Below are positions 1-5,908 of a DNA stretch of 6,553 bases, piece after piece. Location: assembly GCA_946482585.1 (NCBI GenBank), contig CAMLSI010000311.1, positions 1-6,553 on the forward strand. The letters run 5' to 3'. The position numbers and the translations under genes are program-made. Position 1 is the first letter of the stretch. Every line of letters begins with the position of its first letter. Under the pieces are notes generated by a model. The model ran no database searches. It saw only the letters and a program-made list of their open reading frames with translations, and was not told the origin of the DNA. The DNA is from an uncultured Lysobacteraceae bacterium. GTDB taxonomy: Bacteria; Pseudomonadota; Gammaproteobacteria; Xanthomonadales; Rhodanobacteraceae.

Positions 1-135
1 ATCCGGTACGCGACCGCAAGCCGCGCGACGACCGGCGCGCGGTCGTGGGCCGCGGATTATAGGCCAGAAGCCGCGGCGGATGTCCTCCGGCCGGATGCGG
101 GACGGCCGGCGTAGCCCGCGACCAAGCGAACTGGG
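1..135. other. Left-edge noncoding stretch, no supportable gene
   Basis: This stretch lies downstream of the minus-strand delta-60 gene. I find no convincing coding region: frames open here are GC-rich shadows without recognisable protein character. It contains inverted repeat ACGACC (28-33) / GGTCGT (41-46) with a 7-nt spacer, a CCGGCC/GGCCGG pair around 88-110 that could be a weak minus-strand terminator stem without a T tract, and a TATAAT hexamer on the minus strand at 61-56. It may be the upstream region of a gene lying left of the window on the minus strand. Confidence 0.4.
56..61 (-). promoter_or_regulatory. Possible -10 hexamer (TATAAT) reading left
   Basis: The plus strand reads ATTATA at 56-61, giving a perfect TATAAT on the minus strand in otherwise almost purely G/C sequence. 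About 10 bases beyond it on the minus strand a 6-bp hairpin (46-28) would sit at the 5' end of the transcript. No good -35 hexamer is visible at 16-18 nt spacing, so the call rests on the -10 alone. It would serve a gene or RNA left of the window. Confidence 0.25.
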
Positions 136-1500
136 CTAGACGGCGCGCAGGTGGCGCCGCGCGAGCAGCAGCAGGCCCAGACCCAGCGCGGCGAGGACCG
201 CCGGCGCGAGCGCCGGCACGGGCTCGGCGAGCGGATCGGCTCCACGCAGATCGCGATAGCGCCGGACGCGGATGCCGCTGGCGGCGCCGCGCGCAATCAC
301 GACCCGCGCATCGCCGTCGGCCGCCACCGCATAGCTGGCGTTCGGTGCGTCCGGCGGACGCCAGCGCAGCCCCTGCGGCGCCGCGAACGCCGCGTCGACG
401 CGGCCGGCTCGGTCGGTCACGTGCAAATAGGTGCCATCGCTCGGCGGCGGCACGCCGCCGAAGCGCTCCTCGCCGCTGAACAGCCACTTTTCGCCGTAGC
501 GCTGCACGCGGGCGTTGGTCCCCGGCACCGTCACCGCGCACCCCGGCAGCGCGCTCAGCACGCGTCCCTCCGCATCGAACCAACGCATCGCGCAGCCGCC
601 GGCCAGACCGAGGTGCGTGCCATCGCCGAGCTGATGCAGGCGCGTCATACCGTAGGTCTCCGTCACCGCAATCTCCTGCACGCCGCCGTTGCCGTAGGCC
701 GTGTCGACACTGCCGTCCGCACGATAGCGCCGCCAGTAGTTGCGCGGCGGCCGCGCCGACGTCGGACGCACATAGTTCAGGATCTGGAGTCCGCCGCCGG
801 GCAGACCCACGACACCTACGCTGTTGCTGTCGGTCGGCGAACCACTGAGCACGCCACCGATGCCGAACGCAGGATCGAGCGTCCCGTCGGCACGCAGGCG
901 CCGCGCCTCGAAGCCGTTCGCACCGCTGCAGCAGTAGCCGCTCATCGCCACCAGCGTCACGCCGTCGCCTTGCGGCAGAAGGATCGCGCCGCTCAGCACG
1001 GCATCCCCCGTCCACGGCGTTCCGCCGTTGAATCCCGGATCGATGCGGCCGTCGCTCTGCAGCCGCACGAGATGAGCCATCTGGTGATAGATCGTCCCCG
1101 ATCCGTCCGGCGGATTCTCGCTGCGCATGGTGTAGCCGAGCACGAACAGACGGCCGTCGGCGAGCGGTGCGAGCGCGGTCGTATAGGCCCAGTCGACGGC
1201 CTGTACCGCGAGCACGCTCGTCGCGACGCCGTCGACGCCGAACGCCGGGTCGAGGCCGCCGCCGGGCAGCAGCCGTACGACCTTCAGGGCCGGCCGCTGC
1301 AGCGGGAGCTCGTTCAGCACGACCGCCGCGACGATGCGCCGGTCCGGCAGCACGACGAGTTCCGGCGGGTTGTAGAGGAACTGCGAACCGCCGAGATCGA
1401 TGTCGACGTAGCCGGCGTTGCCGAATTCCGGGTCGTCGAATAAACCGGCTCGCGCCGTTGCGCAGAACAGCAACAGCGCCGCAACGATGACTCTCCCCAT
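136..1500 (-). CDS. Exported delta-60 repeat protein with C-terminal anchor/sorting tail
   Basis: 454-residue predicted exported protein. A signal peptide is visible at residues 1-18 (MGRVIVAALLLFCATARA, cleavage probably after ARA). The body carries the delta-60 repeat signature (aspartate, two residues, F/Y, G/N, then G) at about residues 23, 84, 154, 209, 266 and 369. Spacings are about 55-70 residues, except one long gap where a unit is degenerate. Such repeats usually predict beta-propeller-like secreted or surface proteins of unknown function. Residues about 427-454 (PVPALAPAV, a hydrophobic run, then ARRHLRAV) form the tripartite tail seen in IPTL-CTERM/PEP-CTERM-like sorting signals. 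The ATG at 1500 is chosen over an upstream TTG at 1527 because AAGGGAG lies 8 nt before it and the signal peptide then starts properly. The paired cysteines at 190-191 are unusual. Divergent from the Ro60 gene; no functional link is evident. Confidence 0.85.
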   Translation of the reverse strand: MGRVIVAALLLFCATARAGLFDDPEFGNAGYVDIDLGGSQFLYNPPELVVLPDRRIVAAVVLNELPLQRPALKVVRLLPGGGLDPAFGVDGVATSVLAVQAVDWAYTTALAPLADGRLFVLGYTMRSENPPDGSGTIYHQMAHLVRLQSDGRIDPGFNGGTPWTGDAVLSGAILLPQGDGVTLVAMSGYCCSGANGFEARRLRADGTLDPAFGIGGVLSGSPTDSNSVGVVGLPGGGLQILNYVRPTSARPPRNYWRRYRADGSVDTAYGNGGVQEIAVTETYGMTRLHQLGDGTHLGLAGGCAMRWFDAEGRVLSALPGCAVTVPGTNARVQRYGEKWLFSGEERFGGVPPPSDGTYLHVTDRAGRVDAAFAAPQGLRWRPPDAPNASYAVAADGDARVVIARGAASGIRVRRYRDLRGADPLAEPVPALAPAVLAALGLGLLLLARRHLRAV

Positions 1501-1511
1501 GCCCCTGTCTC

Positions 1512-1527
1512 CCTTGCGAATCTGCAA
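1512..1527 (-). promoter_or_regulatory. Hairpin touching the ribosome binding site of the delta-60 gene
   Basis: On the minus strand CTTGC-AGATTC-GCAAG forms a perfect 5-bp stem with a 6-nt loop. The 3' arm includes the AAG that begins the AAGGGAG ribosome binding site of the delta-60 gene. It could modestly tune initiation. A stem this short is expected fairly often by chance. Confidence 0.25.
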
Positions 1528-1647
1528 GTTCGAACGCGCCGACGGTCGACACGCATCGCCCCGCCGCCCTGCGCTCGCCTCCTGCTTGGACGGGCACCGG
1601 CGAGCGTTCCCCCCAACGGATCGATCCGCTCCCGGTCACCATATCCA

Positions 1648-1686
1648 CTGCGATAGATCGACGAGACGACTGTATAGAAGCTATCG
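1648..1686 (+). promoter_or_regulatory. Candidate upstream activator sites for the sigma-54 promoter
   Basis: CTGCGATAG at 1648-1656 and CTGTATAG at 1670-1677 form an imperfect direct repeat spaced about 22 bp, roughly two helical turns. CGATAG (1651-1656) and CTATCG (1681-1686) also form a perfect inverted repeat. They lie about 90-130 bp upstream of the -12 element, the usual distance for enhancer-binding activators of sigma-54 RNA polymerase. Assignment to a particular activator such as RtcR is inference; no activator gene is in the window. Confidence 0.3.
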
Positions 1687-1762
1687 GAACGCAATCCGCC
1701 CGCATTCGCGTCGCCGCGAGCCAACTGCTTGCCTGCAAACCAGTTTTCCCGAACGAGCTCTG

Positions 1763-1779
1763 CTGGCACAGCGATTGCC
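1763..1779 (+). promoter_or_regulatory. Sigma-54 (RpoN) -24/-12 promoter of the Ro60 gene
   Basis: CTGGCAC-AGCGA-TTGCC matches the sigma-54 consensus YTGGCACGNNNNTTGCW except for A in place of G after CAC and C in place of the final W. The invariant GG (1765-1766) and GC (1777-1778) are exactly 12 bp apart. A start about 12 nt past the GC falls near 1789-1790 and gives a leader of roughly 20 nt that still holds the GGGAG ribosome binding site before the ATG at 1809. In Salmonella the rsr-rtcBA operon is controlled by sigma-54 with RtcR, so an RpoN promoter at a Ro60 gene makes biological sense. Confidence 0.75.
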
Positions 1780-1808
1780 ATACCTGCCCGCCACAACGGG
1801 AGAACGAC

Positions 1809-3350
1809 ATGGCCAACATCCAACTTTTCGCCGGCCGACGCGGCGCGGCCTTGCCCGCGGCCGATGCCCGCAACGAAGCGGGCGGCCTCGCCTACGTGCG
1901 CGCGCCCAAGGACGCGCTCGCGCTGTATGCGGCGACGGGCTGCCTGAACGATGTGTACTACGCCGACGCGACGACGCAGCTCGACCAGGTGCTCGCCCTC
2001 TGCGCGCAGGTGCCGGTCGCGTTCGTTGCGAAGACCGCGATCCATGCGCGCCGCCGCGGGCACATGAAAGACATGCCGGCGTTGCTGCTCGCCTGGCTCG
2101 CTCAGCATGACGGGGCGCTCTGTGCGCGCGTGTTCGATCGCGTCATCGACAACGGCCGCATGCTGCGCAATTTCGTGCAGATCCTGCGCAGCGGCACGGT
2201 CGGCCGCAAATCGCTCGGCACGCGGCCGAAGCGCCTGGTGCAGCAGTGGCTGGAGCACGCGAGCATCGATCAGGTGCTGAACGCCGCGGTCGGCCAGCGA
2301 CCGTCGCTCGCCGATATCGTGCGCATGGTCCATCCGAAGCCGCAGGATGTGCAGCGCGAAGCGCTGTACGCGTGGCTGCTCGGCAAGCCGTATGCGCATG
2401 AGCAACTGCCGCCCGTGCTGCAGGCTTTCGAGGCGTTCAAGCGCGGCGACATCGTCGATGTTCCGGAGATCCATTTCCAGTACTTGGCGTCGTCGTTGAG
2501 CAAGGGCGAGTGGAAGACGGTGGCATGTCGCCTGTCGTGGCAGGCGCTGCGCATGAACCTCAACACGCTGCAGCGCAACGACGTGTTCCGCGATGTCGCA
2601 CTGACCGCGCGACTCGCGGCAACGCTGCGCGATCCCGCACGTATCCGCAACGCGCGCGCCATGCCGTATCAGTTGCTCGCGGCCTGGAACGCGACCGGCG
2701 ACGCGCTGCCGCAGGCGATCCGCGACGCGTTGCAGGATGCGATGGAAGTCGCGACCGACAACGTGCCGCAGCTGCCGGGCAACGTCGTCGTCGCGATCGA
2801 CGTGTCGGGTTCGATGGCCTCGCCCGTGACCGGATTTCGCTACGGCGCGACGACCGCGGTGCGCTGCGTCGACGTGGCCGCACTGATCGCCGCCTGCATC
2901 CAGCGCAAGAATCCGGCCGCACGCGTGCTGCCGTTCGACACGCAGGTGCACGCGCACGTATCGAATCCGCGCGACAGCATCATCACGCAGGCACAGCGTC
3001 TCGCCGCGCTCTGCGGCGGCGGCACGGCGGTCAGCGCGCCGCTGAAGCAGCTCAACCACGAGCGCGCCCACGTCGAGACGCTGCTGGTCGTTTCCGACAA
3101 TGAGTCCTGGAGCGACACGCAGCGCGGCGCAGCGACGGCGACGATGCGCGAATGGGCCAAACTGCGAGCGCGCAACCCGAATGCACGGCTGGTCTGCATC
3201 GATCTGCAGCCGTACATGACGAGCCAGACCAGGGCCGGCGATCGCGTACTGCACATCGGCGGCTTCAGCGATGCCGTATTCGACCTGCTCGCGACGGCGG
3301 CAAGCGGAGCGCAGGACTGGACCGCGCAGATCGAGGCGATAGACGTGTGA
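1809..3350 (+). CDS. rsr: Ro60/Rsr-type TROVE domain and vWA RNA-binding protein
   Basis: 513-residue bacterial ortholog of Ro60, a ring-shaped protein that binds Y RNAs and misfolded or fragmented noncoding RNA. The HEAT-like TROVE domain spans about residues 12-320, with family landmarks ARRRGHMKDMP (80-90), LRNFVQILRSGTVGRKSLG (119-137), DIVRMVHPK (169-177), WQALRMNLNTLQRNDVF (244-260) and MPYQLLAAWN (285-294). The von Willebrand A domain follows at about 325-500 with an intact metal-ion-dependent adhesion site: DVSGSM (D331, S333, S335), T406 in GGGTA, and D430 in VVSDNES. Length and domain order are typical and the frame is intact. The ATG at 1809 has GGGAG 6-7 nt upstream (1798-1802) and sits just below a sigma-54 promoter. 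The well-known bacterial partners rtcA, rtcB and an obvious Y RNA are not next to it; a SUKH-like gene follows instead. Cytoplasmic. The family call is very secure; the symbol is by homology. Confidence 0.95.
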   Translation: MANIQLFAGRRGAALPAADARNEAGGLAYVRAPKDALALYAATGCLNDVYYADATTQLDQVLALCAQVPVAFVAKTAIHARRRGHMKDMPALLLAWLAQHDGALCARVFDRVIDNGRMLRNFVQILRSGTVGRKSLGTRPKRLVQQWLEHASIDQVLNAAVGQRPSLADIVRMVHPKPQDVQREALYAWLLGKPYAHEQLPPVLQAFEAFKRGDIVDVPEIHFQYLASSLSKGEWKTVACRLSWQALRMNLNTLQRNDVFRDVALTARLAATLRDPARIRNARAMPYQLLAAWNATGDALPQAIRDALQDAMEVATDNVPQLPGNVVVAIDVSGSMASPVTGFRYGATTAVRCVDVAALIAACIQRKNPAARVLPFDTQVHAHVSNPRDSIITQAQRLAALCGGGTAVSAPLKQLNHERAHVETLLVVSDNESWSDTQRGAATATMREWAKLRARNPNARLVCIDLQPYMTSQTRAGDRVLHIGGFSDAVFDLLATAASGAQDWTAQIEAIDV

Positions 3351-3355
3351 ACGGA

Positions 3356-3381
3356 CGCCGCGGCGGTGAAACGCCGCGGCG
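3356..3381 (+). terminator. GC-rich hairpin between the Ro60 and SUKH-like genes
   Basis: CGCCGCGGCG (3356-3365) and its perfect repeat (3372-3381) flank the 6-nt loop GTGAAA, giving a 10-bp all-G/C stem that begins 5 nt after the Ro60 stop codon. It is followed by CTTTCCT, a poor U tract. It may act as a partial terminator or a 3'-end stabiliser, reducing but not abolishing read-through into the gene starting at 3403. Confidence 0.55.
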
Positions 3382-3402
3382 CTTTCCTGGCGGAGCAGGG
3401 AA

Positions 3403-3900
3403 ATGGATACCGAATCGTTGCGCTTCGTGAGGGAATTCGACGCGCTGGACCCGGGCCTCTGGTGCCCGCATTGCCCGAAGCCCACGGCAGCGAGCCTGTC
3501 CCGCGTCGAGGCCCATTTCGGCATCGCGCTGCCGCCGCTGCTGATCGCGCTGGCACGCGGGAGCCGGCACTTCGGCCGGCGCTTCGCGAGTCTGGGCACC
3601 GACTACGATTCGCCGCTGCACATCATCCGCATCAACAGCCACTGGCGTCGCCGCCGCCGTACGCGGCGCGTGCCGCGCGGCTTCGTCATCGTCACCAACG
3701 AGCACGACGACAGACACTGGTGCCTCGACACCAACGAGCCCGCGGACGGCGACGACCGCTATCCGCTGCAATTCTGGACGCCCGACCCGCTGATCTACGC
3801 CAGCGAATCGCACCGGCCGAGAGAGCGCTATCCCGACTTTACGCGCTTCCTGAGCGCCGACATCCATTGGCATCGATGGCACGCCCGCCGGCGCACCTGA
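3403..3900 (+). CDS. Probable SMI1/KNR4 (SUKH) family protein
   Basis: 165-residue soluble protein. The pattern fits the SUKH superfamily: an N-terminal helix (SLSRVEAHFGIALPPLLIAL, 31-50) with the family-typical LPP stretch, and then a late strand set FVIVTNEHDDRHWCLDTNE (94-112) running into YPLQFWTPD (120-128). That late part resembles the SUKH core in which a polar strand precedes D and the chain ends in a V/F-W-x-D segment. Many bacterial SUKH proteins are immunity proteins of polymorphic toxin systems, others have unknown roles; no toxin gene is seen here. Odd points are a CPHC motif at 21-24 and a run of arginines at 82-89. The ATG has GGAG at 3392-3395, 7 nt upstream. The gene lies 52 bp after Ro60 on the same strand, so read-through co-expression is plausible. 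Family assignment is by eye and moderate. Confidence 0.65.
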   Translation: MDTESLRFVREFDALDPGLWCPHCPKPTAASLSRVEAHFGIALPPLLIALARGSRHFGRRFASLGTDYDSPLHIIRINSHWRRRRRTRRVPRGFVIVTNEHDDRHWCLDTNEPADGDDRYPLQFWTPDPLIYASESHRPRERYPDFTRFLSADIHWHRWHARRRT

Positions 3901-3942
3901 CTGCCCGCCGTGCGGATCGTCAAGCGCGCGGGCCACGCCGGC

Positions 3943-5043
3943 TCAGACCGCCGCGACGACCTGATTGCGGCCCTTGTCCTTGGCCCTGTAGAGACACTGA
4001 TCGGCCGCCTTGAGCACCTCGTCGACGGCACGCCGCGTCGTGCCGCGTTGCGCAACGCCGATGCTCGCCGTGACCTGCACGGCCGGCGCGTGCCTGGGTG
4101 GCTTCGCGGCCCTGGTCGCCTTGGCCGCTTTGCCCGCTTTCGCCGCGGCGGGCTTGCGCGGCAGGGTCACCCGCATGGCCTCGATCGCGACGCGCGCCTC
4201 CTCGCACGCGGCCTTCGCGACTTCGGGGCGCCGAAACAGCAGGCAGAATTCCTCGCCGCCGAAACGGAACGCCTGCGCCGCGCGCGTCTGCGCAAGGCTG
4301 CGGGCGACGGCGGCGAGCACGCGGTCGCCGGCGTCGTGGCCATGCCTGTCGTTGAACTGCTTGAAATGGTCTACGTCGACCATGGCCAGGGCGTAGTCGC
4401 CCGACAGCCGCGCGAGCGTTTCATCGAGCGCGCGCCGGTTCGGCAATCCGGTCAGCGCGTCGAGGAACGCAAGCCGCCAGGACGAGTGGACCACGCCGAC
4501 GCCGAGCGTCGCGGCGCCGGCGAGCAGCCACGCGCGCAGGTCGAGACCGGCGAGCTGCAGCCAGCCGCCGGCGCCGAGCAGCAGGGCGAGCACGATCGCC
4601 GCGTCGAGCGGCCGCCGCGAGAACATCCACTGCACCGCCGCCACCGCGACCGCGACGAGATTCAGCGCGAGCGCGACGCGCCACGGCCGCCACGGCAATG
4701 CGCCGAACGGCAACAGGCGCTGCAGCGCGTCCCAGACATGTGCCGGCGTCATCACGGTCAGCCAGGCCGCAACAGCGAGCGCCGCCGTGAACGCGAGCAT
4801 GCGCCGCGAGCGCAACGGCGGTTCCGGCAGCAACAGCGCCAGCAGCCAGCAACCCGGCAGGAACATCACGGCCGCGTCGTGAGCGCGTTCGGCGACGAGA
4901 CCGGCATCCGGCAGCGATGACAGCGCGATGACGGCGAGCGTCGATGCCGCGAGCAACTGCGCCGCGCGATGACGGCGAAAGGCGAGCGCGAGTGCGAACG
5001 CAAGTGAGCAGAGAGCGACGGCGAGATAGGACGAAGCGGTCAT
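3943..5043 (-). CDS. Membrane-bound GGDEF diguanylate cyclase
   Basis: 366-residue protein predicted to make cyclic di-GMP from two GTP. Residues 1-185 are mostly hydrophobic, with about six or seven candidate membrane spans (near 5-22, 28-45, 57-73, 83-98, 122-139, 147-165, 170-186), a sensor part of no family I can name. The GGDEF domain begins at DALTGLPNRRAL (195-206). It shows MVDVDHFKQFND (221-232, metal-binding D223), GHDAGD (235-240), the active-site GGEEF (262-266) and the C-terminal ASIGVA and ADQCLYRAKDKGRN (347-360). Active-site residues are intact, so activity is likely. The upstream I-site is RAAQ (254-257), not RxxD, which suggests loss of product inhibition. An unusual Ala/Lys/Arg-rich insert (about 297-318) sits before the ASIGVA strand. 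The ATG at 5043 lacks a clear ribosome binding site but is the only in-frame methionine near the membrane domain. It follows the hydrolase gene by 56 bp on the same strand and is convergent with the SUKH-like gene. Confidence 0.9.
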   Translation of the reverse strand: MTASSYLAVALCSLAFALALAFRRHRAAQLLAASTLAVIALSSLPDAGLVAERAHDAAVMFLPGCWLLALLLPEPPLRSRRMLAFTAALAVAAWLTVMTPAHVWDALQRLLPFGALPWRPWRVALALNLVAVAVAAVQWMFSRRPLDAAIVLALLLGAGGWLQLAGLDLRAWLLAGAATLGVGVVHSSWRLAFLDALTGLPNRRALDETLARLSGDYALAMVDVDHFKQFNDRHGHDAGDRVLAAVARSLAQTRAAQAFRFGGEEFCLLFRRPEVAKAACEEARVAIEAMRVTLPRKPAAAKAGKAAKATRAAKPPRHAPAVQVTASIGVAQRGTTRRAVDEVLKAADQCLYRAKDKGRNQVVAAV

Positions 5044-5099
5044 GGGCGCACGGGAGATGAAGCGCCGAGCTTCGCAGATCGTCGCGACGACGGGAATGC

Positions 5100-5801
5100 T
5101 CAGGCCTCCTCGCCGAGGAATCGCGCGATGGCGGCTACGGCCGGCGACGCCGCGGCCTGCAGCAGGAAATGCGGTGCGGCGATACGCGCACGGACGAGGT
5201 CCGGCCGCTCCGCGGCGATGCAGCGCGCGGCATAGGCCGGAATCACCCGGTCGGCGGTTGCCTGCAGGTACAGCACGCGGCTGCGCAGCGCGTGCAGTTC
5301 GTGCCGCCAGTCCACCTCGAGCGCAGCGCGCAGGCGCGCGCGCAGCACGGGTGCCGACACGCGCCGCAATGCCGCATCGAGCCGCCTCGACCGGTCCGGC
5401 GTCGCCCAGGGTCCGAGCAACAGCACATTCGACAGCACGCGCGGAATGGCATGCACCGGCAGCCAGTGCGTCATCGGCGCGAGACGGCGCAGCCATGGCA
5501 ACGGGCAGACCGCGAACGAGGCCGACAACACGAGTGCGCGCGGCGGTTGCCTTGCTCTGGCGGCGAGCGCGATACCGAGCGGCCCTGCGAAGGATTCGGC
5601 GACGACCACGCAGTCGCCGTCGATGCGCGCGTCCGCCGCGAGTTCGTCGCAGAGCGCGGCGTAGCCAAGCGCGCGGTCGGCGGGATACGGGAGCACGTCG
5701 ACGCTGCCGAGCGCACTCAGCGCCGTCGCAAACTCGCGCAGCAACTCGCCGGTGCCGTCGAGTCCGGGCAACACCACGAAGCGTGTCACCGCATGTCCCA
5801 T
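5100..5801 (-). CDS. Alpha/beta hydrolase
   Basis: 233-residue alpha/beta-fold hydrolase, probably an esterase-type enzyme of unknown substrate. Strand and oxyanion-loop segment FVVLPGLDGTGELL (8-21) opens the fold. The nucleophile elbow is VVVAESFAG (65-73) with S70, where the usual first glycine of GxSxG is alanine. The likely acid is D184 (QATADRVIP) and the likely base H211 (APHFLLQ), completing a Ser-Asp-His triad. There is no signal peptide, so it is probably cytoplasmic; length is normal for a compact member. The ATG at 5801 is chosen because the core fold begins right after it; upstream in-frame codons up to TTG 5894 encode an Arg-rich stretch without family character, and no start has a strong ribosome binding site. 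It lies upstream of the cyclase gene and divergent from the TetR gene, which suggests TetR control. The start is uncertain by tens of codons; the family is secure. Confidence 0.85.
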   Translation of the reverse strand: MGHAVTRFVVLPGLDGTGELLREFATALSALGSVDVLPYPADRALGYAALCDELAADARIDGDCVVVAESFAGPLGIALAARARQPPRALVLSASFAVCPLPWLRRLAPMTHWLPVHAIPRVLSNVLLLGPWATPDRSRRLDAALRRVSAPVLRARLRAALEVDWRHELHALRSRVLYLQATADRVIPAYAARCIAAERPDLVRARIAAPHFLLQAAASPAVAAIARFLGEEA

Positions 5802-5872
5802 CCCGGGAAAGAAAGTCACCGTGATTGTCGCGGGAAAGCCGCAGCGCCGGCCGCGGCAGATTGTCGCCGCCC

Positions 5873-5901
5873 TTGAAATTAAATTAATCATCAATTAAAT
5901 T
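5873..5901 (+). promoter_or_regulatory. Sigma-70-type promoter of the TetR gene
   Basis: TTGAAA (5873-5878, five of six matches to TTGACA) and TAAATT (5896-5901, four of six to TATAAT) are separated by 17 bp. The expected start falls at about 5908-5909, essentially on the ATG of the TetR gene. This fits the absence of a ribosome binding site there and points to a leaderless or near-leaderless mRNA. The operator-like dyad lies inside this promoter. Confidence 0.45.
5881..5901. promoter_or_regulatory. Candidate TetR operator, AT-rich 21-bp near-palindrome
   Basis: The dyad TTAAT (5884-5888) - CATCA - ATTAA (5894-5898) extends outward by AA (5881-5882) and TT (5900-5901) with one mismatched pair between. 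The 9-mer AATTAAATT also occurs as a direct repeat at 5877-5885 and 5893-5901. It is the only AT-rich island in the divergent spacer between the hydrolase and the TetR gene and overlaps the predicted promoter, as expected for autorepression. That the adjacent regulator binds it is inferred. Confidence 0.5.
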
Positions 5902-5908
5902 GCGCGCC

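Larger units (their letters stand above)
1501..1762. other. Divergent intergenic region with several inverted repeats
   Basis: Spacer between the divergent delta-60 and Ro60 genes, less G/C-biased in its middle than the flanking genes and without a credible ORF. Elements seen: an 8-bp inverted repeat CGCTCGCC (1572-1579) / GGCGAGCG (1599-1606); a perfect palindrome CGGATCGATCCG (1617-1628); CGATAG (1651-1656) paired with CTATCG (1681-1686); GCGTTCC (1604-1610) paired with GGAACGC (1686-1692). These could be regulator sites or parts of a small structured RNA. No tRNA-like module could be drawn, so no Y RNA gene is called. Confidence 0.4.

Noticed and set aside
151..1443. Long plus-strand open frame (430 codons) opposite the delta-60 gene
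   Set aside because: Arg/Ala/His-rich composition with no family motif; it is the antisense shadow of the delta-60 gene, whose minus-strand frame shows a signal peptide, repeats and ribosome binding site.
1522..1540. GTTCGAA resembling a tRNA T-loop upstream of the Ro60 gene, suggestive of a tRNA-like Y RNA module
   Set aside because: The five bases on each side (GCAAG and GCGCC) do not pair as a T stem and no acceptor or anticodon arm can be drawn on either strand.
1572..1606. 8-bp inverted repeat CGCTCGCC/GGCGAGCG as a terminator or riboswitch
   Set aside because: No T tract on either strand and no known riboswitch core motif recognised; kept only as a structural note within the spacer.
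1314..3599. Very long minus-strand open frame (761 codons) across the Ro60 gene
   Set aside because: Antisense of the unmistakable TROVE-vWA reading frame and extends over the delta-60 start and spacer; composition is Arg/Ala/His-rich and without domains, as expected in GC-rich DNA.
3910..4920. Plus-strand open frame (336 codons) opposite the cyclase gene
   Set aside because: Antisense shadow; the minus strand has all GGDEF motifs in one frame.
5044..5496. N-terminal extension of the cyclase frame up to 5496
   Set aside because: This part overlaps the hydrolase gene in another frame and is Arg/Ala-rich shadow sequence; the membrane domain starts right at the ATG at 5043.
5802..5894. 31-residue N-terminal extension of the hydrolase (TTG at 5894)
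   Set aside because: The extension has no signal-peptide or family character, would overlap the operator-like AT island, and the conserved fold begins just after the ATG at 5801.
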